A stretch of 64,000 bases of DNA from Lachnospiraceae bacterium. GTDB lineage: Bacteria; Bacillota; Clostridia; Lachnospirales; Lachnospiraceae. Both the position numbers and the translations under genes were made by a program. The notes under the pieces were generated by a model. The model made no database searches. It was not told where the DNA came from and saw only the letters and a list, made by a program, of their open reading frames with translations. How positions within the stretch are numbered: position 1 is the first letter of the stretch; every line of letters starts with the position of its first letter. Positions 21,535 to 30,239 of the stretch are shown piece after piece. The stretch lies in assembly GCA_014804795.1 (NCBI GenBank), contig JAAUZC010000012.1, forward strand, positions 7,076-71,075. The letters run 5' to 3'.

Positions 21535-23859
21535 ATGACAAAAAGGGAAGAATATTTGAGTTTGAGTAAAAAAGCACTTGGTGATAAATATGTTTTTTTG
21601 GATGAAATAGAACCACTTGGTCAGGGTGGATCAGGTATTGTTTATGTGGTTAATCAGGTTTTCGGAAAAGATGAAAATATTATTGCGAAACGTGCGGTTA
21701 AGTTTTTTATGTTTCGTGATGATTTAATGGATGATTGGGGAATTGTTTCAACTAATAATTTTAGAACAGAAATTAAAAATATTACGCAATTTAGTCATCA
21801 AAATATATTAAAAGTCGTTGATGGTGACTTTTATAATGTTGAGGTAAATGGTAAGCCATTTGAGATACCATATACAGTAACAGAATATATAAAGGGCGAA
21901 AATTTGGAGGATATTTTTAATCAAGATAAAATTAGTTTATGTAAAAAATATTTAAAAAACGAAGAAATTGTTTTTGATATTTTTTTGGAAATTATTGATG
22001 CAGTGCAATATTTGCATAGTAAAAACTTTTATCATTGTGATATTGCACCCAAAAATATTTTTTTGAAAACAGGGAGAAACAAAGATATCTTTGCTATTTT
22101 AGGTGATCTGGGAGCAGGTAATACAATAAGCAAAGAGGTGACTACCAGCGTTAGAGTTATAGGGACATATGACTATATGCCGGAAGAAGTAAAAAAATTG
22201 AAAAATCAAGAAATAAGCTCCGAAAAGTTTTCGGAATTGCAGCCAAGATGGGATATCTATAGTATTATTTATACATTTAGGAATGTCATATCTAAAATTA
22301 AATATAATAAAATCATAGAAGGTAATTTATGGAATTTAGAAAGACTGGATGAAAAACTGAAAAAAGAAAAATATAAAAGTGTCGATGCGTTGAAAAGAGA
22401 CATTGAGTACTTGAAGCCGAGTTCGGGTCAAATACTTAATTTAGATGAATTGTCAGAAGCAAGTTCAAATATTAGACCATGTTTAATACCTTGTGGAGTG
22501 GCAATGTTATCTAATAGAATGAGAAAACTCACAAAACATGATGGAATGTTAAGGCTTATGGAGGTGCCGCAATTGCTAGAAGGTGCAACGACATTTCCGG
22601 GAGCCAATCATACAAGATATGAGCATTCTTTAGGAACCTACGAACTTATGCGCAGAGCAATCTTGGCATTGTTAAGAAATAGGGACTATATTACAAGTTT
22701 ATCAGAGAGGCATGTCTTGTTATCTTTATTAGGAGCATTGCTTTCAAGTTTGGCCAACTTTCCTTATTCGTATGCAATACAAGAGTTGAGAGTGCAAAAT
22801 TCAGGTTTGTTTCCTGAACTTGAAAGAAGAAAAATATTTAGAATGCTGATAAATAGACCAAGCAAGTTGTCAAATAAAAGTTTGATGAATTGTATACATA
22901 ACTTGTTTTCTCAGTACGATATACTAGAGGATGATATTGAGTATGTTATATTTGGGAAAAGTGATATCAGAAAAAAAGAACTTGATAATTTATATTCTCT
23001 TTTAAATTCGTCAATAGGTGTCAGAGTTATTGACTATATTTTGCGAGATGCACATCATATTGGCATCTCTTGCAGAATAGAGACAGATAATCTGTTTAAT
23101 AATTTAGCTATTATCAATAATGAGTTTTGTTTAAAACAAGGTGGAATTTCTTCTGCGGAGCAAATCATTACAAATAGAAGTTGGATGTTTAAAAGAATTT
23201 ATTGGAGTGATCCTAATAGGGCTAATGCGGCATTGTTAAAGTACCTGTTTTATATAGTATATATTGAAAAAAAAGAATTGGACAAGCTGATTTTGGAGAA
23301 TGTTTTAAGTTTTGATTGTACTAAAAGGTCAATACAGAATATATTAATTGAAAATAGTAGTAGTGATAAAAAAGAGCAAGTAAAAAGCATTGTAAATTTT
23401 ATTAATCATAAAGGGCAGCAAAGATATAAAAGCATTCTTGTCTTAGACAATAATTCTAAGTATAGTTTAGCAAATCAAAGTTGTGATAAATTTTTTTCTA
23501 TGGATTATATAGAACAATATGAAATTAGAAATAAATTAGAAAAATGGTTCTTAGATAGATATGATATTGATGCAAGCGAAATAAATAATGGTGTCATTTT
23601 GCTAATTGATATACCTGCTGAAAATATGCATAATAAATTAGGCAGGGATATACGAGTGAAAAGACATGATGGAATGATTTTAGAACTTGAAAAAGTATCT
23701 GGCTTGGTAAATGGAATGCGTGCAAATTTTGAAGAACAGTTAAGAATTTTAAGAGTATATATAAGACCGGATATATATAAAGATGTTTTGGAAAATAAAG
23801 GGTATGAAAAGGAGGAGATAGGATTAGAATTAAATCAAGAATTGTGTGAACTGCTATAA
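21535..23859 (+). CDS. Ser/Thr protein kinase fused to degenerate SAMHD1/dGTPase-like HD domain
   Basis: A 774-residue two-domain protein. Residues about 20-280 are a eukaryote-like kinase with glycine loop LGQGGSGIVY, Lys in RAVKFF, catalytic loop HCDIAPKN (Asp near 169), DLG for DFG (near 190) and PEE for APE. It looks active. From about 320 a SAMHD1/dNTPase-like region follows: MEVPQLL, FPGANHTRYEHSLGTYEL and DYILRDAHHIGI align with the first metal His and last metal Asp. The HD pair and following catalytic His are lost: the stretch reads ALLSSLANFPYSYAI where relatives have CHDLGHGPFSH. Phosphohydrolase activity is therefore unlikely. Ribosome site AGGAG. The gene is clearly more AT-rich than its neighbours. 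Function unknown; a nucleotide-sensing kinase, perhaps in defence, is inference. Confidence 0.85.
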   Translation: MTKREEYLSLSKKALGDKYVFLDEIEPLGQGGSGIVYVVNQVFGKDENIIAKRAVKFFMFRDDLMDDWGIVSTNNFRTEIKNITQFSHQNILKVVDGDFYNVEVNGKPFEIPYTVTEYIKGENLEDIFNQDKISLCKKYLKNEEIVFDIFLEIIDAVQYLHSKNFYHCDIAPKNIFLKTGRNKDIFAILGDLGAGNTISKEVTTSVRVIGTYDYMPEEVKKLKNQEISSEKFSELQPRWDIYSIIYTFRNVISKIKYNKIIEGNLWNLERLDEKLKKEKYKSVDALKRDIEYLKPSSGQILNLDELSEASSNIRPCLIPCGVAMLSNRMRKLTKHDGMLRLMEVPQLLEGATTFPGANHTRYEHSLGTYELMRRAILALLRNRDYITSLSERHVLLSLLGALLSSLANFPYSYAIQELRVQNSGLFPELERRKIFRMLINRPSKLSNKSLMNCIHNLFSQYDILEDDIEYVIFGKSDIRKKELDNLYSLLNSSIGVRVIDYILRDAHHIGISCRIETDNLFNNLAIINNEFCLKQGGISSAEQIITNRSWMFKRIYWSDPNRANAALLKYLFYIVYIEKKELDKLILENVLSFDCTKRSIQNILIENSSSDKKEQVKSIVNFINHKGQQRYKSILVLDNNSKYSLANQSCDKFFSMDYIEQYEIRNKLEKWFLDRYDIDASEINNGVILLIDIPAENMHNKLGRDIRVKRHDGMILELEKVSGLVNGMRANFEEQLRILRVYIRPDIYKDVLENKGYEKEEIGLELNQELCELL

Positions 23860-24031
23860 TGTGATTCTGTGTCAAAATTTAGTAAAAAATTAGAATAAGA
23901 AGTTCCGGGAAGGCAGTCGTATGATTTTAAAAGAATTTGATGAAACAACGACGGCTGTTATAAACCTATGGAATATAACAAAACTGATAGATGGAAGTCC
24001 TAATGAAAATAGAAGCGCAGGCGGGGGTTTT

Positions 24032-24976
24032 ATGGAGACGAACAGCATATTAACAGGAAAAATACTGACGAAAATTGAGGAAAATGTATCAAAGGTAATG
24101 ATTGGCAAAAAGGAAGTGACAAGACTGTTGCTTGCCGCTGTCTCGGCAGGCGGGCATGTGCTTTTGGAGGACGTTCCGGGAACGGGAAAGACGGTGCTTG
24201 CAAAGGCGCTTGCAAAGTCTATGGGCTGCAGATTTGACAGGGTACAGTTTACACCGGATCTGCTTCCAAGCGATGTGACAGGACTGTCATTTTATAATCA
24301 GGAGAAGGGGGCGTTTACATTTAAGGAAGGTCCCGTGTTTACCAATATTTTGCTGGCGGATGAGATAAACAGAGCCACACCGAGAACGCAGTCAAGTCTT
24401 CTTGAATGTATGGCGGAAGGACAGGTAACTGTGGACGGAGAGACGCGGATTTTGGATGATCCTTTTTTTGTCATTGCCACGCAGAATCCCGTGGAGACGA
24501 TCGGCTGCTTTCCGCTTCCCGAGGCGCAGCTTGACCGCTTTATCATGAAGATTCGTATGGGAGGTCTGGCTGCGAGTGAAGAACGTCAGATGATAGACCG
24601 CTTTATTAATGCGGAGCCTCTTGCCGGGATAGAGCCGGTATGCAGTGCGGAGGATATCAGAAAATTGCAGAATGCGTGCCGTCAGGTATATGTGCATGCC
24701 GATCTGCGTGACTACATTGTTGCATTGGTGCAGGAGACCAGGAAAAATAATGTGGGTGTGAGTCCGAGAGGAACGCTGGCATTTTTGCGTGTGTCGCAGG
24801 GGTACGCACTCGTGCAGGGGCGGGAGTATGTGGTACCCGAGGATATTAAGGAGGTCGCGCACGGTGTATTGTGCCATAGGCTTATCAGTGAGCTTGATGA
24901 GTCACAAAAAGCAGCTGTTGTTACGAATATTTTAAACAGTGTTGAACTGCCGACAGAGGACTGGTCAAAAAGATGA
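24032..24976 (+). CDS. MoxR-family AAA+ ATPase
   Basis: About 314 residues. Family features are VMIGKKEVTRLLLAAV, Walker A LEDVPGTGKTVLAKAL, sensor/arm FTPDLLPSDVTG, Walker B ILLADEINRATPRTQ and sensor 1 FVIATQNPVE. The start is uncertain. ATG 24032 gives the usual family N-terminus but a mediocre G-rich site; ATG 23921, 37 codons earlier, has GGGAAGG and is possible. The gene overlaps the DUF58 gene by ATGA. MoxR ATPases act as chaperones in envelope-related assemblies with DUF58 partners. Confidence 0.93.
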   Translation: METNSILTGKILTKIEENVSKVMIGKKEVTRLLLAAVSAGGHVLLEDVPGTGKTVLAKALAKSMGCRFDRVQFTPDLLPSDVTGLSFYNQEKGAFTFKEGPVFTNILLADEINRATPRTQSSLLECMAEGQVTVDGETRILDDPFFVIATQNPVETIGCFPLPEAQLDRFIMKIRMGGLAASEERQMIDRFINAEPLAGIEPVCSAEDIRKLQNACRQVYVHADLRDYIVALVQETRKNNVGVSPRGTLAFLRVSQGYALVQGREYVVPEDIKEVAHGVLCHRLISELDESQKAAVVTNILNSVELPTEDWSKR

Positions 24977-26112
24977 TACTATTTTTGTTGCTTGGGATTC
25001 TGGCAGTAAGCGTACTGTGGGAATTCTATTATAAATACCGGTGGTCAAAAGATGTTTCGGTGAAATTGTGGTTTGCGTCTGCTGCTGTTTATGCGGGGCA
25101 GGATACAAAGCTTTATGAGGTCATTGAGAACAGAAAGGATCTTCCCGTCCCTGTTCTTGAAGTGAGATTTTATACCGGGAAGGAACTTGATTTTGCAAAT
25201 ACTGATAATACCAATGTCAGTGATTACCTCTATAAAAGGGATATTTTTGCAATACTGGGCAATCAGAAGATTACACGGGAAATTCCTGTGAAATGTAAAA
25301 AGCGCGGCAAATACGCGATAAATGATGCCGAGATTACGACGTATACCCTGCTTTATGGAAGACGGTATCATAAGGGAATAGAAACTTCTGCGGAAATATA
25401 TGTGTATCCCAGAATGACGGATGTGTCAGAAATAGTGACGGTGTGTGAGCGGATGTTGGGGACACTTCAATGCGCAAAGCGGCTCTATGAAGATCCGTTT
25501 GCTTTTCGCACGATAAGAAGCTACACGACAGATGATCCGATGAAGACGATCAATTGGAAAGCAAGTGCAAAGACCGGTTCACTGATGGTCAATACTTTTG
25601 ACTCTGCACTGTCCCGAAAAACGATGATTTTTCTCGATGTGGAGGACAGGGGCATACTAAAACGCGAGGAGCTGGTGGAAGAAAGCATAGCCATAGCCGC
25701 GACACTGGTCAGAAAACTTGTGCGGCAAAACATTGAGGTCGGATTTACTTACAATGGCGGCGGACAGGCCATAATGCCGATGAATAGCAAAAGTGTATTG
25801 ACCGGAATTGAGCGGATGCTTGCGGAGTATGATTCTAAAACGAAAAACAAGGATTTTGAGCAGCTCATAAGGGAGTTTTTTGCAGCTGCATTTTCTAAAA
25901 AACCGCTTTCCCGGGATACGCTTCTTGTAGTTATCACGAAAAACCTGAGCAAACAGCTTGTGGAGTGCATCAGAGATTGTGCCGGGGCGTATCAGACTTT
26001 GGTCGTAGTGCCTGTGTGCAGAGGGGAAAACACTGCTTGGCGGGACGGCATTCATGCCGTAAAAAGCAGGGATAATGTACAGATACTGGTAAAAGAGGTG
26101 GAGAGAGTATGA
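24973..26112 (+). CDS. DUF58 domain protein
   Basis: A 379-residue protein with a short N-terminal membrane segment and the DUF58 hallmark DDPMKTINWKASAKTGSLMV. A von Willebrand A-like region follows (KTMIFLDVEDRG). It is the standard partner of the MoxR ATPase encoded just upstream, with ATGA overlaps at both ends (24973 and 26109). Function of such pairs is poorly known; they are linked to cell-envelope quality or metal insertion in a few systems. Confidence 0.9.
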   Translation: MILFLLLGILAVSVLWEFYYKYRWSKDVSVKLWFASAAVYAGQDTKLYEVIENRKDLPVPVLEVRFYTGKELDFANTDNTNVSDYLYKRDIFAILGNQKITREIPVKCKKRGKYAINDAEITTYTLLYGRRYHKGIETSAEIYVYPRMTDVSEIVTVCERMLGTLQCAKRLYEDPFAFRTIRSYTTDDPMKTINWKASAKTGSLMVNTFDSALSRKTMIFLDVEDRGILKREELVEESIAIAATLVRKLVRQNIEVGFTYNGGGQAIMPMNSKSVLTGIERMLAEYDSKTKNKDFEQLIREFFAAAFSKKPLSRDTLLVVITKNLSKQLVECIRDCAGAYQTLVVVPVCRGENTAWRDGIHAVKSRDNVQILVKEVERV

Positions 26113-27332
26113 TGTTAAATCGAATCCTGAAAATAATAGGATATGCTCATGCCACACTTTTTTTCGCATTGATGATCCCGCTTTTGTATACGGTGGCAGA
26201 GTTGGCAGATTCGGCAGGGGCAGGTGCATTATATATGAAATGTCTGTTGATTTCGGTTCCTGTCATTGTTACCGAGAGGGCGATAAAACGCACGAAAAAT
26301 CTTGCTGCATACATAGCGATATGTGTGGCGCTGATAGCGGGGGTATGTGGCATCACCGCGTTATTCAGCACGTCAGGTACTTATGCTGTCTGGTATTGTC
26401 TCGGAATGTCTGCGGAGACATTTATCATTGCATTTAAGAGGCTGCAGGGCAGATTATATGAATCTATCCGGAAAAAAGAGGATGATCTGATGGTGGCAAA
26501 AAAGGAGGAATTTCTGGATACACCGTCGTTTACGCTTTTGTGGTATTTTGCCGTGATTTATGTGTGCGGCCTGTGTCTGAACGCAAAGGCATTGTGTGAT
26601 ATGGCATTTTACAGCGCGATCGTCTATCTTTTTCTGGCGCTGATCGCTGTATATTTTCGTGAGACGAAAGTATATCTGGAAACGAATGAGCGTATAAAAG
26701 GAATTCCGACAAAGCGTTTGTACGGTGTGAGTTTTTCTATGCTTTTACTTTTCTCAGCACTGCTTCTGGCGGGTATCCTGCCGTCTGTTTTTCTGGCAGA
26801 TCACAGACAGTATACAGACATCAGGAGATGGTATGAGGGGATGAAGCCTGTGCCGTATGAAGAGCAGATCGCCCCGGAATTCGGCGGGTTATGGGGCGAT
26901 ATGGGTATGATAGAGCCGATGTATGACAGCGAAGAGATATCTGAGCTGTCGCCGCTTGTGGATATGCTGTTTCGCACGGTGAGCGGTGCCTGTATTCTTG
27001 CGATCGTCTATGGTATTATCCGGGCAATCAGGCAGGTGTTTCAGGAGTTTAAGAGCAGTTATGATGAGAATGGCGATATCATAGAAGAAATAAGGGTAGA
27101 AGAAAAATTTGACAGGGAAGAAATGCTGGAAAAAGGACGCCGCCGTGCAGACGGTGCAGCAGAAAAGATAAGGCGCAGATACCGGAAAACGATACGAAAA
27201 CACAGAAAAGACCGTCCGGCACCCTATGAATCGCCCGCTGAGATTGAAGAGGGAGCAGGATTAAAGGATGATGAGGAGATGCGGCAGCTGCACAAAACTT
27301 ATGAGGAAGTGCGCTATGGGAATATTGTCTGA
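26109..27332 (+). CDS. Multi-pass membrane protein of MoxR-DUF58 operon
   Basis: A 407-residue protein with about seven hydrophobic segments between residues 10 and 240, one more near 290, and a highly charged cytoplasmic tail (GRRRADGAAEKIRRRYRKT and on, about residues 320-400). In related operons this position often holds a membrane-anchored transglutaminase (TgpA-like), but I see no transglutaminase Cys-His-Asp region here. The function is unknown. Coupling by ATGA to DUF58 suggests that the three proteins form one assembly. Confidence 0.8.
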   Translation: MMLNRILKIIGYAHATLFFALMIPLLYTVAELADSAGAGALYMKCLLISVPVIVTERAIKRTKNLAAYIAICVALIAGVCGITALFSTSGTYAVWYCLGMSAETFIIAFKRLQGRLYESIRKKEDDLMVAKKEEFLDTPSFTLLWYFAVIYVCGLCLNAKALCDMAFYSAIVYLFLALIAVYFRETKVYLETNERIKGIPTKRLYGVSFSMLLLFSALLLAGILPSVFLADHRQYTDIRRWYEGMKPVPYEEQIAPEFGGLWGDMGMIEPMYDSEEISELSPLVDMLFRTVSGACILAIVYGIIRAIRQVFQEFKSSYDENGDIIEEIRVEEKFDREEMLEKGRRRADGAAEKIRRRYRKTIRKHRKDRPAPYESPAEIEEGAGLKDDEEMRQLHKTYEEVRYGNIV

Positions 27333-27377
27333 TAGCGAGAGGAATAGGCTTGAAATTTCGAACCGGAGGGAAACTGC

Positions 27378-28034
27378 ATGAAAACAGGCATATGTTATAT
27401 AGTAGGCGCCGGTGAAAACTATGGACTGGATTTTATTCCTGAAAAAGAAGATTTTGTGATTGCGGCGGATGCAGGATTTCGCTATCTGCGGGATGCTGAC
27501 ATTACGCCGGATCTTATCGTAGGGGATTTTGACAGTTTAAACGATATACCGCAGAGCGGCAATATATTAAAGTTTGCGGCAGAAAAAGATGATACGGATA
27601 TGTTTATAGCATTAAAAGAAGGCATCGGGGCGGGATACAGGTCGTTTCATATTTACGGCGGAACAGGCGGACGCATCGATCATACGATTGCGAATATTCA
27701 AATGCTTGCATATATATCCGAAAGGAAAATGAACGGCTGTCTGTTTCACAAAGACACTGTACTTATCATGATGGAAAACGGAAAACTTATGTTTGATGAG
27801 GGCAGTTTGGGTTATGTATCTGTATTTTCCTACTCGGAAAGATCCACCGGCGTGTATTTGCGGAATCTGAAATATGAACTGGTTGATGCGACGTTGACAA
27901 ACAGTTTTCCGTTAGGCGTCAGTAATGAACTTGTTGGAAAAGAGAGCAGCATAACGGTCGAAAACGGCGTGCTGCTGATAAGTTTTCCAAGAGGATTGGA
28001 GAAACGTATTCACTTTATCCCCATGCAAAATTAG
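27378..28034 (+). CDS. thiN: Thiamine pyrophosphokinase
   Basis: A 218-residue enzyme that makes thiamine diphosphate from thiamine and ATP. The catalytic domain shows AADAGFRYL, DLIVGDFDSL, EKDDTDMFIALK and GGTGGRIDHTIANI, all diagnostic. The C-terminal thiamine-binding part is present. Ribosome site GGAGGG. It stands 45 bp after the membrane-protein gene and its 3' end overlaps the convergent TraX-like gene by 20 bp. No TPP riboswitch was seen upstream. Confidence 0.94.
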   Translation: MKTGICYIVGAGENYGLDFIPEKEDFVIAADAGFRYLRDADITPDLIVGDFDSLNDIPQSGNILKFAAEKDDTDMFIALKEGIGAGYRSFHIYGGTGGRIDHTIANIQMLAYISERKMNGCLFHKDTVLIMMENGKLMFDEGSLGYVSVFSYSERSTGVYLRNLKYELVDATLTNSFPLGVSNELVGKESSITVENGVLLISFPRGLEKRIHFIPMQN

Positions 28035-28791
28035 CCAGATAAAATAACAGGAAAGTATGGGCGGGATAAAAAATATAGAAGAAATATTTAAAACTTTTCC
28101 CCTTTTCTCCGTTATAACGAAGCATGAGAGGCAGTGCGAACGCCATAAAACACTGGGTGGGAATACCGGCGCAGTCTCCGCCCCAAAGTTCGTCACTGAA
28201 CTGCAGAATACAGAAAAGCAGGTATACGATAGTAAAAAGCTCCCTTTTATCGTGCAGGAAATACATTGAAATGCCAAGGATAATAAAGAGCGGGCCGTAT
28301 TCACTGAGCGCCAGATTAGGAACAATGCCGGTCAGTGTATCACCACTGTAATTTTTCAGAATTGGCAGCAGCTGCGGAACAATGCCGTAAAGAAGCTGCA
28401 GGGCGAATATACCGCCGGCCATAAGCAGTCCTTTCCGTCTGTCTTTTTGAAATGTTTCTATTGTACTTATTAAAAGACCTGTCAGGAACAGGGATAAAAA
28501 GATATTATGATAACCGTATCCAAATCCGTCCACGGGAAAGACAGAATCAGTAAAAAGAATGAATCCGGTCATAAAAAGGCTTGCGAGATAGAGCCTTAAA
28601 AGATATCGCTTTCTGCTGCGGGTATGCCTATACCCTTGTGTCATACAAAACAAAAAAAGCGGATAGCTCCCTCTTCCCAAAATACGCAGGAATAAATAAA
28701 GTCCATATGGCAAAAAACTTTCAAAATACAATCCTACATGATCTAAAACCATCAAATATAATGCGATACATTTCAATGCAAAAATACTCAT
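28015..28791 (-). CDS. TraX-like membrane protein
   Basis: About 258 residues with eight or nine hydrophobic segments. The N-terminus, CIALYLMVLDHVGLYF and LGRGSYPLFLFCMTQGYRHT, is typical of TraX-family proteins, related to membrane acyltransferases. ATG 28791 is preferred (GGAG six bases upstream) to one ten codons earlier. In plasmid F TraX acetylates pilin; chromosomal clostridial homologues are uncharacterised and may modify surface molecules. Confidence 0.85.
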   Translation of the reverse strand: MSIFALKCIALYLMVLDHVGLYFESFLPYGLYLFLRILGRGSYPLFLFCMTQGYRHTRSRKRYLLRLYLASLFMTGFILFTDSVFPVDGFGYGYHNIFLSLFLTGLLISTIETFQKDRRKGLLMAGGIFALQLLYGIVPQLLPILKNYSGDTLTGIVPNLALSEYGPLFIILGISMYFLHDKRELFTIVYLLFCILQFSDELWGGDCAGIPTQCFMAFALPLMLRYNGEKGKSFKYFFYIFYPAHTFLLFYLANFAWG

Positions 28792-28925
28792 AAAAACTCC
28801 GCTCCCTCGAATGATAGACACAAATCAATTTATTTTTAAAAATTTTATCAATTTCAGGATTAAAAGTCTTTTACAGAGTATTTAAGATTTTATGAATTTA
28901 TTAAAGATTTTCGTCCTTTTCGGAA

Positions 28926-28954
28926 TTGTGTACCCATAAAAAATAGGTTATAAT
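28926..28954 (+). promoter_or_regulatory. Promoter for radical SAM gene
   Basis: TATAAT (28949-28954) with a poor -35 TTGTGT (28926-28931) at 17 bp spacing, about 50 bp before the ATG. Confidence 0.45.
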
Positions 28955-29005
28955 CGCACTAACAAATCGGTACCTACTAAACTGAGAGGGGAACAGTGTG
29001 ATCAT

Positions 29006-29929
29006 ATGACAGAGAAAAACAGGAGGGCAGGGAAGGCCGGATGCATGCTCTGCCCGAGAAACTGCGGTGTAAGGAGAGAGGCCGGAGAGGCCGGCATCTG
29101 CGGGCAGACAAATATGGTGAAGGTGGCACGCGCCGCCCTGCATTACTGGGAGGAGCCTTGCATTTCCGGAACGGCTGGTTCGGGTACAGTGTTTTTTTCG
29201 GGCTGCTCCCTGCACTGTGTATTCTGCCAGAATCATAGTATTGCGGACGGAAAAGCGGGAAAACAGGTTACAACAGAGCGGCTTTCCGAAATTTTCTTGG
29301 AATTACAGGAAAAGGGGGCAAATAATATCAATCTTGTGACGCCGGGACACTTCGTACCGCAGATAGCGGAGGCGCTTGTACGGGCAAAAAAGCAGGGCAT
29401 GGTTCTGCCGGTGGTCTATAACACAAGTAGTTATGAATATGTGGATACGCTCAGACAGATGGAAGGGTTGGTAGACATCTATCTGCCGGATTTTAAATAT
29501 ATGAGTGCTGCATTGGGACTGCGCTATTCTCATGCAGAAGATTACAGCGAGGTTGCAAAAGCGGCTATCGCGGAGATGGTGAGACAGACAGGAGAAGCGG
29601 TCTTTGAAAACGGTGATGAGGACGGGCTGTTGAGACGAGGAACGATCGTGCGGCATTTGGTGCTTCCCGGCTGCACAGAAGACTCAAAGGCTGTGATAAG
29701 GTATTTCCATGAAAGGTATGGAGATATGATCTATATCAGCATTATGAATCAGTTTACACCGATGCCCGAACTGACAGATTATCCGGAGATAAACCGCAAA
29801 GTGACGAAAGAGGAGTATGAAGAGGTGGTGGATTACGCCATTTCGCTGGGGGTGGAGAGAGGATTTATCCAGGAGGGAGAAACCGCGGAGGAGAGCTTTA
29901 TTCCGGCATTTGACGGGGAAGGAGTATAA
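29006..29929 (+). CDS. Radical SAM protein, PflX-like (COG1313 type)
   Basis: A 307-residue iron-sulfur protein. The radical SAM motif is GCSLHCVFCQN (CxxxCxxC). A second Cys-rich N-terminal region, CMLCPRNCGVRR then GICGQ, is typical of pyruvate-formate-lyase-activase relatives of the PflX group. It would cleave SAM to a 5'-deoxyadenosyl radical. The true substrate of this subgroup is not established, and no glycyl-radical enzyme gene lies nearby. Ribosome site GAGGGG. Confidence 0.9.
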   Translation: MTEKNRRAGKAGCMLCPRNCGVRREAGEAGICGQTNMVKVARAALHYWEEPCISGTAGSGTVFFSGCSLHCVFCQNHSIADGKAGKQVTTERLSEIFLELQEKGANNINLVTPGHFVPQIAEALVRAKKQGMVLPVVYNTSSYEYVDTLRQMEGLVDIYLPDFKYMSAALGLRYSHAEDYSEVAKAAIAEMVRQTGEAVFENGDEDGLLRRGTIVRHLVLPGCTEDSKAVIRYFHERYGDMIYISIMNQFTPMPELTDYPEINRKVTKEEYEEVVDYAISLGVERGFIQEGETAEESFIPAFDGEGV

Positions 29930-30022
29930 AATATTGGCAGAAAGTGAATGTGAATAGTTGTGTGGTGTGGTATTATTGGGTATAATAAATTTGATAAAGC
30001 GAGTGTTGTTAGGGAGTTTTCC

Positions 30023-30238
30023 ATGTTTAAAAAGAAGAAGGTAAAAGCAACTTATGATAAAGAAAGCCAGAAACCCGTTATCCGGGCAAGTATATGCAAC
30101 GGAGAACAGGTGGCGGGATTTAAAGACATACATACCGGAAAATTCTCGGAGATCATGTTGATCAGAAACAGCAGGGATATGGAGGAGTTTCTGGAAAAGT
30201 ATGATATTACAGAGGAAGAGGTATCAAAAGAATACTGA
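30023..30238 (+). CDS. Small conserved-looking protein of unknown function
   Basis: A 71-residue basic-then-acidic protein beginning MFKKKKVKATYDKESQ and containing RASICNGEQVAGFKD, then a helix ending YDITEEEVSKEY. AGGGAG stands seven bases before ATG 30023; a Met 21 codons earlier has no such site. I recall similar short proteins in Lachnospiraceae but know no function. It lies 94 bp after the radical SAM gene and ends just before the convergent AraC gene. Confidence 0.75.
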   Translation: MFKKKKVKATYDKESQKPVIRASICNGEQVAGFKDIHTGKFSEIMLIRNSRDMEEFLEKYDITEEEVSKEY

Positions 30239-30239
30239 T

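Noticed and set aside
18449-23859. Integrated phage or conjugative element
   Set aside because: No integrase, relaxase, structural or replication genes and no flanking direct repeat were seen; TraX-like at 28015 is a chromosomal-type membrane protein outside this segment.
27333-27377. TPP riboswitch before thiamine pyrophosphokinase
   Set aside because: The gap is only 45 bp and shows only a ribosome site.
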